64,000 nucleotides of DNA from Methylophilus sp. (lineage in GTDB: Bacteria > Pseudomonadota > Gammaproteobacteria > Burkholderiales > Methylophilaceae). The DNA lies in NCBI RefSeq assembly GCF_008015755.1, contig NZ_SSGF01000006.1, positions 1-64,000 on the forward strand, written 5' to 3'. Below are positions 43,610-52,034 of this stretch, one piece after another. Both the position numbers and the translations under genes were made by a program. The notes under the pieces are model-generated. The model did not search any database and was not told the DNA's origin. It saw only the letters and a list, made by a program, of their open reading frames with translations. The stretch's first letter is position 1; each line of letters begins with the position of its first letter.

Positions 43610-44281
43610 ATGAGAGGTATTTTTAATAAATTGGCAATCACACTGGCTATGGCAACTTCTTTTGGCGCACATGCTGCGACTACAACTACTGAAGTGCTGT
43701 CATACAACTATGGCAACTACACATTCTTCGGTGAGTTCAATTCAGATGCTTATACTGCCAATGTTGCTTCACGCTTGGTTAACAACTTCTTCGTATTTGA
43801 CTTGACTGGTGTGAATCTTCAAAACATCGAATCTGCACACCTGTGGGTTGACAACAATTACGCTGAACTGCGTCCAGGATACTCAATGACATACACTATG
43901 TATGACGTTGTAACTCCACTGAACGTGTTGATGGAAAGCGGTACATCTAAGTTCTCAGTGTTCAAAGACTTGCAACAAGGCGTTAAATACGGTTCACGTA
44001 CATTGAACAACCTGGATGGCTTTGATACAGATTTCACTGTGGATTTCGACGCAACTGGTATCGCTGCAATCTCAAATGCAAATGGCTTGTGGGCATTCGG
44101 CGGCGCTTTGGTAACAAACGACCCAAGCAACCAAGCCATGATGTTCGGTGACGTGTACACTGCAAAATTGGTGCTGAACTACTCAACAGTTACTACGCCT
44201 GTACCAGAAGCTGATAGCTCAGCAATGATTCTGGCTGGTTTGGGCCTGATGGGTTTTATCTCACGTCGTCGTTATAGATAA
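43610..44281 (+). CDS. PEP-CTERM sorting domain protein
   Basis: Signal peptide ...SFGAHA; C-terminal VPEADSSAMILAGLGLMGFISRRRYR. Confidence 0.85.
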   Translation: MRGIFNKLAITLAMATSFGAHAATTTTEVLSYNYGNYTFFGEFNSDAYTANVASRLVNNFFVFDLTGVNLQNIESAHLWVDNNYAELRPGYSMTYTMYDVVTPLNVLMESGTSKFSVFKDLQQGVKYGSRTLNNLDGFDTDFTVDFDATGIAAISNANGLWAFGGALVTNDPSNQAMMFGDVYTAKLVLNYSTVTTPVPEADSSAMILAGLGLMGFISRRRYR

Positions 44282-44299
44282 ATCCTTAAACACTTGCAA

Positions 44300-44318
44300 A
44301 GCCAGCTCAGCGCTGGCT
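44300..44318 (+). terminator. stem-loop downstream of PEP-CTERM gene
   Basis: agccagc-tcagc-gctggct. Confidence 0.6.
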
Positions 44319-44413
44319 TATTGCTTATTAATTCCCATAATCAAAGTATCACGCTTAACATCACATGCATGAGATGCAGCTATTCATTGAGTATACGAAT
44401 GCAAAAAACAGTT

Positions 44414-44436
44414 TGGGGTATCCTGAGTTTTGTGTA
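44414..44436. mobile_element. orphan IS256-like terminal repeat
   Basis: tggggtatcctgagttttgtgta matches gagggtgtcctgaattttgtgta (34531) at 19 of 23 positions. Confidence 0.6.
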
Positions 44437-44491
44437 GCTAGGTATTCAGAAGTTACTAGATTTTTTTTTGAATCAAAAAACTTTAATTAGC

Positions 44492-45025
44492 TTACTTCAT
44501 GTCTGACTTGCTCAACAATAACGCCTTTGCAAGATCGACAGAGTATTGATGATTCAAGTTTGCCTGTGGCGTGTGATTCATAAGCCAGATAATCTTAGTG
44601 AGATCACACTTAGCAATACCACCGTTGTATGCAATGTTTACCTGGTAGAGGTGTGCAAGATCGTTCATGTTTCCTAGCAGCTTTTTACTGGCAGTCTTGC
44701 TGTAGCCATATTCCAAGTAGTCATCCATGACCTGATTAAGCCCGTCTAGCGGCAACTCTAGCAATTTATATAGATTAAATAGGTGATGAATAAATACCTC
44801 GTACACATCATGCTTAAGTCCTTCTGACTTTTTAAAGCCAGTTGCAAGAAAGGACAGCAAGGTCCGATCATTCATGAACAGTAGACATTTACGTCTATCA
44901 ATCACAATCAGATTGACATACCAGTCACCCAATACGCTGTCACTGTTTACCTCATAATCAGTTAGCTCATCAGGCGCTAATGACAAATAGTCTCGTACCT
45001 TCTGGGTACATTTGAATGTCAGCAC
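44492..45025 (-). CDS. DUF6933-like domain protein
   Basis: MLTFKCTQKVRDYLSLAPDEL...LGDWYVNLIVIDRRKCLLFMNDRTLLSFL. Confidence 0.55.
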   Translation of the reverse strand: MLTFKCTQKVRDYLSLAPDELTDYEVNSDSVLGDWYVNLIVIDRRKCLLFMNDRTLLSFLATGFKKSEGLKHDVYEVFIHHLFNLYKLLELPLDGLNQVMDDYLEYGYSKTASKKLLGNMNDLAHLYQVNIAYNGGIAKCDLTKIIWLMNHTPQANLNHQYSVDLAKALLLSKSDMK

Positions 45026-45101
45026 AATTCGTCTTCGAAAAAGTTTGTTATTGAAGAATTATATCTCTTCAATCAACATTTTTTATTGTTACAATAATCA
45101 A

Positions 45102-45740
45102 ATGGAAAATGAAAGAGACAATCAAGCCCCTAAAAAAGCCGGTGGACGTCGGCCTGGTTCAGGCCGCAAATTGGGAACGGGTAACTACCTTGAGCCAACC
45201 ACCGTATTACGTGTACCGGTGAGTCAGAAACTTGTATTAATCGACTTTTTAGAAGCTTATGCTAAAAAACAGCGGGCTCAATCAAGCCGGGCCAATCTGG
45301 ATGGCATCGGTGAGTTTGAGCAATTGCCTGAAGCGTTATCCAAGTTAGATATTTCACTGTATCAGTCTAAAGTAGCAGCTGGCTTTCCTTCTCCTGCTGA
45401 CGACCATGTCGAAAAGCGGCTGGACCCAAACGAATATTTGATTGATCAGGAAGAAAGTACTTTTTTTATCACGATTCAAGGTGAGTCCATGCTTGAGGCT
45501 GGGCTACTACCTGGTGATAAGGCGGTGGTTGATAAATCTAAGACGGCTGAGGTAGGCGACATCGTGCTGGCCATGGTGGATGGTGAATTCACCATTAAGA
45601 CTTTGGCCAAGCAGAAAGATGGAAATCCTAAATTGCTGCCTGCGAATTCGAGCGGGAAATACACGCCCATCATTATTACCGGGGAAATGCAGTTTGAAAT
45701 CTTTGGTGTGGTGATTGGATCATTCAGACGGTTTAAATAG
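45102..45740 (+). CDS. umuD: UmuD-like S24 autoprotease with basic N-terminal extension
   Basis: GGRRPGSGRK; FFITIQGESMLEAGLLPGDKAVVDKS; DGEFTIKTL. Confidence 0.9.
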   Translation: MENERDNQAPKKAGGRRPGSGRKLGTGNYLEPTTVLRVPVSQKLVLIDFLEAYAKKQRAQSSRANLDGIGEFEQLPEALSKLDISLYQSKVAAGFPSPADDHVEKRLDPNEYLIDQEESTFFITIQGESMLEAGLLPGDKAVVDKSKTAEVGDIVLAMVDGEFTIKTLAKQKDGNPKLLPANSSGKYTPIIITGEMQFEIFGVVIGSFRRFK

Positions 45741-45754
45741 CTCGTACAGTTAAC

Positions 45755-45785
45755 AAAAAACCCGGTGTTCTAACCGGGTTTTATT
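45755..45785. terminator. bidirectional terminator between umuD and pqqA
   Basis: aaaaaacccggt-gttcta-accgggtttta. Confidence 0.88.
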
Positions 45786-45807
45786 AACGACAAGTCAATC
45801 GAGTCGA

Positions 45808-45879
45808 TTACTTGTTCATCACGTACATGGTTACTTCAAAGCCAAAACGCATTTCGGTAGCAGCTGGTTTAGTCCACAT
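45808..45879 (-). CDS. pqqA: PQQ precursor peptide PqqA, copy 1
   Basis: [23 protein letters not shown] with E-x3-Y core; RBS AAGGAGACGATT; 23 aa, absent from ORF track. Confidence 0.95.
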   Translation of the reverse strand: MWTKPAATEMRFGFEVTMYVMNK

Positions 45880-46023
45880 AATCGTCTCCTTGGGTTTTCG
45901 ATTTAAAACCGACAACGTGTCGTGTTTCTATGTATCTATGTTGCCCGACTTCATATTCATTTGCATGCGCAAAGCGTGTAAGACACCCTAAGTATTTTAC
46001 GTAAATCAGACCAAGGAAATTTC

Positions 46024-46200
46024 ATGCAGCCAAGCAAAGGTAATACTGCATATCGTGCAATCGCGCTGGTGGATGTGAAGAACTTCTATGTGAGCTGTGA
46101 GCGGGTATTCAACCCAAAGCTATGTAATAAGCCGGTAGTCGTGCTCAGCAACAACGATGGCTGTGCCGTGGCCAGAAGCAATGAAGTTAAAGCGCTCGGA
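46024..46200 (+). pseudogene. umuC: truncated umuC (Y-family polymerase, N-terminal ~59 codons only)
   Basis: [50 protein letters not shown] then unrelated sequence and stop at 46230. Confidence 0.9.
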
Positions 46201-46439
46201 GGCACACACACATACTGTTCTTGCTCGTAGAGCTGAAGACATAGCATTTTTTAATCCTGGAGCCTTATGTGATGGTGGATATGCAGGGTATTGTGTGCTT
46301 GATACTTAAATCTCTGAGTTGCAGATTTATCGATTCTGGAAAGAAAAAAGACGCCTAAATGGTCCGATAAGAATTTCCATTTGAACAATCAGCTTATGGA
46401 AGGCTATTAAATTCTATCTCTCTATAACTTACCTATTCC

Positions 46440-46959
46440 ACACAAGGGGGGGTGCGCAATAATGTGATTTTTGAACTTGGCCTGTTTATCGGCCGCCTCG
46501 GCGTTGGGCGATGCCTTTTCATCACGCCAGACCATGTGGCTGATTTACGGCTAAAGACTGATCTTAATGGGGATAATATCTGGTCAATATGAAGCAAACC
46601 GCCAGGATAAAAACTGGCTGGCAGCAACCAAAACGGTCTGCATGCAAATCCACGACAAGCTGATGGAACTGAAGTCGTTTCAGGATACTAGCATCAGCGT
46701 ACTCAAGGCGGTGGCCTTAACAATCCATCACGAGATACCACAGGAACCAACTCAGAATCACACGACAACAGATGACCATTTCGGGCTAGAGCCACAAGGC
46801 ATAGCTTATGCGCTAACCGGTAATACGTACAGACATAAAGAGGCGATTAAACAAGCCGGTGCTAGTTGGGACAAGGGCATGAAGAAGTGGATTATTCGCG
46901 GCAGTGACAAAGCCAAATTTGAACGCCTGATTCCTAGCGTGAACAGCAGCGCATCGTAA
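46440..46959 (+). pseudogene. decayed TIR-like nucleotide-binding (CBASS/defence-type) protein, C-terminal part, with frameshift
   Basis: VRNNVIFELGLFIGRLGVGRCLFITPDHVADLRLKTDL in one frame, continuing in ORF 46567-46959 as MGIISGQYEANRQDKNWLAATKTVCMQIHDKLMEL...GNTYRHKEAIKQAGASWDKGMKKWII. Confidence 0.72.
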
Positions 46960-46985
46960 GTGCCTATGCTTATGTTAAGAGGCTG

Positions 46986-47498
46986 TTACGCTTTGACAAA
47001 CTGACCGCGTGCTTTGCCACTGAGGAATTGCAGCAAATCTGCAGAATGTACTGCCAGGGCATAGCCTAATACACCGCTGCCTATCACCACGGTTTCATAG
47101 CTGGCAACGCTGTCATCCACCAATACCGTGAGGCCTGCAGGCAAGGCAATTGGCGGCACCGCACCGACCACATAGCCGGTCGCTTCCGGCACTTCGTCAT
47201 ATTCCGCCATGCGGCATTTGCGCTCCCCCAAATGGGCGCGCAACAGTGCCCAATCGGCGCGACCGCCACCAGCAACGGCCAACAGGCAAAACCCTGTGTT
47301 TTCACCTTTAAACACCACACTGCGCACCACCGATTGCGGGTCTAATCCTTGCGCATTTAGTAACTCTTCAAGCTGGCGAATAGGCTTCTTATCTTCACTA
47401 AGGGGGATTTCAATCACTTGAAATAGAATCTGTTGCTGCGCAAGCGACTCAGTCACCGGCGAGTTTAAATGCATATTCACGACACCCTCCTTCATCAA
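46986..47498 (-). CDS. YbaK/EbsC (aminoacyl-tRNA deacylase) domain protein
   Basis: VVRSVVFKGENTGFCLLAVAGGGRADWALL...ATGYVVGAVPPIALPAGLTVLVDDSV. Confidence 0.85.
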   Translation of the reverse strand: MMKEGVVNMHLNSPVTESLAQQQILFQVIEIPLSEDKKPIRQLEELLNAQGLDPQSVVRSVVFKGENTGFCLLAVAGGGRADWALLRAHLGERKCRMAEYDEVPEATGYVVGAVPPIALPAGLTVLVDDSVASYETVVIGSGVLGYALAVHSADLLQFLSGKARGQFVKA

Positions 47499-47525
47499 TA
47501 AAAAACTTTAAATGATTAATATAAT

Positions 47526-47879
47526 CTATTGATATTTCGTATATTTATCGTTACTACCCTTGCATTTTTCAACCGGATATTTTTGCGCATTTAGGTCAAT
47601 TTTGGCATTGGCGGCCGCAATTAAATCGATGCCACAGACCTCCGCAATCCGCATCAGATAGACAAAGGTATCTGCCAACTCCTGGCCAACCTGCACTTTG
47701 GTCTCAGCATCCAGTTGTCGGCTGTCGGACTCTGTCATCCACTGAAAATGCTCAACCACCTCGGCAGCTTCTACAATCATCGCCATCGCCAGGTTTTTAG
47801 GCGAATGAAACTGTGCCCAGTCGCGCTCTTCAACAAAAGCATTCACCCGCGCCCGCAACTCATCAATACTATCAGTCAT
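47526..47879 (-). CDS. MazG-like nucleotide pyrophosphohydrolase
   Basis: RDWAQFHSPKNLAMAMIVEAAEVVEHFQW...ELADTFVYLMRIAE. Confidence 0.93.
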   Translation of the reverse strand: MTDSIDELRARVNAFVEERDWAQFHSPKNLAMAMIVEAAEVVEHFQWMTESDSRQLDAETKVQVGQELADTFVYLMRIAEVCGIDLIAAANAKIDLNAQKYPVEKCKGSNDKYTKYQ

Positions 47880-48003
47880 CTGTATTACGCCTGTTATTAG
47901 TTAACACAAAGTGAATAAAACATTCTTGCCGAAGATAAACGCGGATGCACGCACATAAACTCAACACAAATAATCAGCTGATCAAAAATATTGTATCCGC
48001 GGT

Positions 48004-49191
48004 TTATTCTTGTTTGTCTGCGGCAGGTTGTTCTGGCTTGTCTTTACGGTTACTGCCTGCCACCATTTTAATTTCAAACAAACGGCACTCTAAGGGTCCG
48101 TTATACAACAATGTTTTTTTGCTTGGGCTTAAGCGCATGAGTTTAGGCATGCGCAGATCGTTGGTCAGAAAATAGGCATTCCAGCCTGAAAAACGTTGTT
48201 TCAGTGCTGCTGCCATTAGGGGATACAGCTCGGCCAAAGTGTCATCCTCGCCGATACGCACGCCATATGGCGGGTTGGCTACCAGCACGCCACTCTCAGC
48301 GGGCGGTACAACTTTGGTAAACTCCCAGTGACTGAGTTGCACGGCGTCCAACCAGCCAGCCATTTCTAAATTCTGCTTGGTAACGCGTACAGCACGTAAA
48401 TCCATGTCTGAACCATAAATGCCCTGAAAGCTTACGGGTTTCACCGCCTTGGCTGCGGTATTTCGCACTTTTTTGAAGGTATCTGATTCAAAGTTTTTGA
48501 GCTTTTCAAAGCCAAAATTGCGGTTGAGGCCTGGCGCAATATTCAGCGCGATCATCACCGCTTCAAGTAAAAAGGTTCCGCTACCGCACATAGGGTCGAG
48601 CAAGGCCTGACCTGGCTGCCAGCCGGTGAGTTTTAAAATGCCCGCGGCCAGGTTTTCACGCAATGGCGCCTCAATGCTGTTTTTACGATTACCGCGCTGA
48701 TATAAGGGATTACCAGAGGTATCTACGTAAAGCTGGTAACTGTCAGCGGTCAGGTAGACGTGTACCCTAACGCCGGGCTCCCGTGTATCAATATTCGGAC
48801 GGCTACCCACACTTTGGCGGAATCTATCACAAATGGCGTCTTTAACCCGCAAGGTAATAAACTCCAGACTTTTTAAGGGGCTGCGCACTGCAGTGACCTT
48901 AACCATCATGCTGTGTTTAACGTCAAACCAGTTTGGCCAGTTTATTTTTAACGCACCCTGGTAAATATCTTCTTCTGTGAGATATTTACCACGACCAACC
49001 TGCATCAAAATCCGTGTCGCCACCCGTGAGTGTAAATTGGCGTAATAGCACACCGAGAGCTCGCCACTAAAACTGGCACCGCCTTCAGTTGCCTTGATGT
49101 CTCGTGCCCCGCCCTGCTTAAGCTCTTCGACGAGGATGGATTCGAGCCCACGTGGGCAGGTTGCAAAATATTGGTTCTGAAAATTAGCCAC
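48004..49191 (-). CDS. THUMP-domain class I SAM RNA methyltransferase (RlmL N-terminal/YpsC-like)
   Basis: ATCPRGLESILVEEL; LLDPMCGSGTFLLEA; LVANPPYGVRIGE. Confidence 0.92.
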   Translation of the reverse strand: MANFQNQYFATCPRGLESILVEELKQGGARDIKATEGGASFSGELSVCYYANLHSRVATRILMQVGRGKYLTEEDIYQGALKINWPNWFDVKHSMMVKVTAVRSPLKSLEFITLRVKDAICDRFRQSVGSRPNIDTREPGVRVHVYLTADSYQLYVDTSGNPLYQRGNRKNSIEAPLRENLAAGILKLTGWQPGQALLDPMCGSGTFLLEAVMIALNIAPGLNRNFGFEKLKNFESDTFKKVRNTAAKAVKPVSFQGIYGSDMDLRAVRVTKQNLEMAGWLDAVQLSHWEFTKVVPPAESGVLVANPPYGVRIGEDDTLAELYPLMAAALKQRFSGWNAYFLTNDLRMPKLMRLSPSKKTLLYNGPLECRLFEIKMVAGSNRKDKPEQPAADKQE

Positions 49192-49975
49192 CGAGTGTGA
49201 ACTCCTTACCGTTATTAGGATTTGCGCCCTGTAAACGGTCTATTAAATCTATAAAGTTAATGTCATGCGACTGCATGGCATCTTGTGCGCGCTTACGCAA
49301 CGCAGCCAAATCTGGCATGGCCAGCTCTGGTTTAAAGCCAAACACAATGATGTTACCGGGCTTACCGGTAGGCATCATTAACACGCGCTGCTCAAAGGTT
49401 TGCTCCATCCGCTGCATGTAAATATCAAACTTTTTGTCTGACCCCCAGAGGTTAATGGTAAACAGACCATCAGGCGTCAACGCCTCAGCACAATCATCAA
49501 AAAATGACTGTGTACAGAAGTCTGGTGGCAAGCCATTACTGCCAAACGCATCCATCATTAACCAGTCTGAGCCACCCGGGTGTTGCTGGATATGAGCAAT
49601 GCCATCGCCCTCAATAATCTGCAAACGCTCATCATCATCAGGCACAAAAAAATGACTGCGGGCGACCTGGATCACCTGCGGGTTAAGCTCAATCACGGTT
49701 TGCTGAATCTGCGGGCAATATTTCCATACGTATTTGGCAATTGAGCCGCCGCCTAAGCCGACAAGCGTTAATTGTCGGCTATCAGGTTTGAATAATAGGC
49801 TGCTCAGCACGCCCCATGAATAGGCCAGCACCAGTGCATAAGGATCTTTGACTTTCATGCTGCTTTGAATCGTCGGCGAGCCCAGGTGCATAGAGCGTAC
49901 GCCATCGGTTTCAGTGACTTCGACCATCTCGAAGTCTGACACCGCTTTGTGAATTTTTCGGTTAAATTTAAACAT
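49184..49975 (-). CDS. spermidine synthase-like methyltransferase-fold protein
   Basis: LTLVGLGGGSIAKYV...QTVIELNPQVIQVAR; DWLMMDAFGSNGLP. Confidence 0.85.
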   Translation of the reverse strand: MFKFNRKIHKAVSDFEMVEVTETDGVRSMHLGSPTIQSSMKVKDPYALVLAYSWGVLSSLLFKPDSRQLTLVGLGGGSIAKYVWKYCPQIQQTVIELNPQVIQVARSHFFVPDDDERLQIIEGDGIAHIQQHPGGSDWLMMDAFGSNGLPPDFCTQSFFDDCAEALTPDGLFTINLWGSDKKFDIYMQRMEQTFEQRVLMMPTGKPGNIIVFGFKPELAMPDLAALRKRAQDAMQSHDINFIDLIDRLQGANPNNGKEFTLGG

Positions 49976-51915
49976 TATGCGTTCTCTGCCACATCAGGCT
50001 GACTGTCGGCTGTCGAAGTTTCTGCAAGCGCCATGGGCTCTTCAGCACCAATAGCCTCGTCAACACCAGTCGTACTCACCTCTTCAATCACGCTCACAAA
50101 CTTGCACTCGAGCTCCATGAGTAAAGTATCTATTTTTTGGATAGTCAGGCGTACCTTGCTGCCAGGTTTGGTGGCCGGCAAGCTATGCACCTTGGTCATA
50201 TAAGGCAATCGCTCCAGGCGCACCAGATTTTCGCGCCACACGGTGGCGTCGATTTCAGTGATACTTTCCTGGATCAGGTATTGCAAACACCAATAGCGTT
50301 CCATGCGCGTCTGGAACTCATTGTAAGCATTGTAGGTTTGGTCAAAATTGCGCATATGGCCGACAATTTCATCGCCATTTGAGGCATACACCGGCGGCTG
50401 CAAGGTCAACACGCTGATCAATTGTCGCTGGTTGATTAAATCCACCGCACGGCGCAAAGGCGAGGTACACCAGGCATATTGCGCCACGCCCAGGCCCTGA
50501 TGACCTTCGGCTTTGGTCGTCATATACACTTTACCGCCATTTTGCGCCCGGTAAATCCCTGGCACATCATTTTCGGCCAACAACAATCCCCATTGGCTAT
50601 TCGCTGCAATCATCAGCTCGGCCACCAGTTTATCCATCGGCGACCCGCGCTGGCGATTGACAATATTGACGATGCCATCGCTGACATAAAAGTTGTAATC
50701 CACTGGCTGCGGTCTGGTCGGGTCATATTTGCCGCGGGCTTTTTCCAGGCTTTCGGCAAAGTGAAACAAAAACACCAGCGACGACCACAGCGGATGGCCG
50801 CTATCTTGCGCCAAGGTGGTTTCATTGAAATAAGGCTCCAGCGTGTCGTGACGCAAGTTTTCCGCAATCTGCACGCGCTCTAAGCAACTATGCTGGTGGA
50901 CAATGCTGAAGTCAAGCGCCACCTCCAAATACAATGACAACGCAGGTTTGGTTTCACCCGCATCCAAGCTAAAGGGTCGGATCGCCGCTTCTGGCAACAT
51001 AGTGATTTTGTGCCCAGGCATATACACTGTAGACAAACGCTTCATCACCTCGTGATCCAGCGCTTGGTGTGGCGCCACACCCAAGGCCGGCGCGGCGATA
51101 TGAATACCGACCTGCGTATTACCATTGGGCAGGGCCGTCACCGACAAGGCATCATCAATCTCCGTGGTGGTGCTGTCATCAATACTAAATGCCTGCACCG
51201 TAGACAACGGTAGATCAGAAGGCAAATCTGCCAGTGAAAAATCAGGGAACGCCGTGCCTGAGGCAAAATACTCGCGTAAAAATGCCCCCAAGTGGTAATT
51301 ATGCACAGAAGGGATCGCCCCGGCCGCATGCAACACTTGCACGGGCAACTGCTTGAGCTCAGCCGCCGCTTGCTCCAGCGCCTTCCACTCCATGCTGTTT
51401 TTATCAGGTGCATATAACAAGGCATCGAGTTTGGCAGCAAAACTCTCTGGCAAGGCCTGCGCCTTGAGTTGTGCCACCATTTGCGCCATGAGTTCAGCTT
51501 GCTGGCGTTTTTTTTCCAGCCCGGCCATGGCGGCTTTCAGGGTCTCTTCAGGCGCAGCTTTATAACGACCTTTGCCTTTGCGGTAAAAATACATGGGCGC
51601 CGCGTGCAGCTTGAGCGCAATGGCGGCTGCTTGCTGGCGACTCGGCTTGCCACCGTAATACTCTTGCGCCAAATCCTCAAAAGCAAACTCCGGCTCACCA
51701 CAGCATTCCCACAAAAAGTCCGTATCCAGTGTATCGGACTCAGCCTGAGCGGCCTCAAGAAAGCCAGACAAGCTGCCTTCAAAGCGCATCAATACATTAG
51801 CGGTTTTGATCTTGCTGCGTTTACCAGTGCTGGCTTCAACTTGCATGCTGCTGTCAGCCTCAGACATGAGGGAAGCGACTTTAAAGCCACCGTCTTCTTC
51901 GTAAAAAACATTCAT
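49975..51915 (-). CDS. RNB-domain exoribonuclease (RNase II family)
   Basis: AFSIDDSTTTEIDDALSV; CTSPLRRAVDLINQRQL. Confidence 0.92.
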   Translation of the reverse strand: MNVFYEEDGGFKVASLMSEADSSMQVEASTGKRSKIKTANVLMRFEGSLSGFLEAAQAESDTLDTDFLWECCGEPEFAFEDLAQEYYGGKPSRQQAAAIALKLHAAPMYFYRKGKGRYKAAPEETLKAAMAGLEKKRQQAELMAQMVAQLKAQALPESFAAKLDALLYAPDKNSMEWKALEQAAAELKQLPVQVLHAAGAIPSVHNYHLGAFLREYFASGTAFPDFSLADLPSDLPLSTVQAFSIDDSTTTEIDDALSVTALPNGNTQVGIHIAAPALGVAPHQALDHEVMKRLSTVYMPGHKITMLPEAAIRPFSLDAGETKPALSLYLEVALDFSIVHQHSCLERVQIAENLRHDTLEPYFNETTLAQDSGHPLWSSLVFLFHFAESLEKARGKYDPTRPQPVDYNFYVSDGIVNIVNRQRGSPMDKLVAELMIAANSQWGLLLAENDVPGIYRAQNGGKVYMTTKAEGHQGLGVAQYAWCTSPLRRAVDLINQRQLISVLTLQPPVYASNGDEIVGHMRNFDQTYNAYNEFQTRMERYWCLQYLIQESITEIDATVWRENLVRLERLPYMTKVHSLPATKPGSKVRLTIQKIDTLLMELECKFVSVIEEVSTTGVDEAIGAEEPMALAETSTADSQPDVAENA

Positions 51916-52034
51916 GTAGGGAAATTAAACGTGTGGAAATCACACTTGAGTGTATTAAAACGCTATTTTACCCGAGAAGACCGCAGTTTTTTGGCAAGCA
52001 ATGAACTTTAGCCAAGGATAATGACTAAAATAGC

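Noticed and set aside
46024-46230. Intact short UmuC-like protein
   Set aside because: Only the first ~59 residues of a polymerase; catalytic palm and little finger are missing
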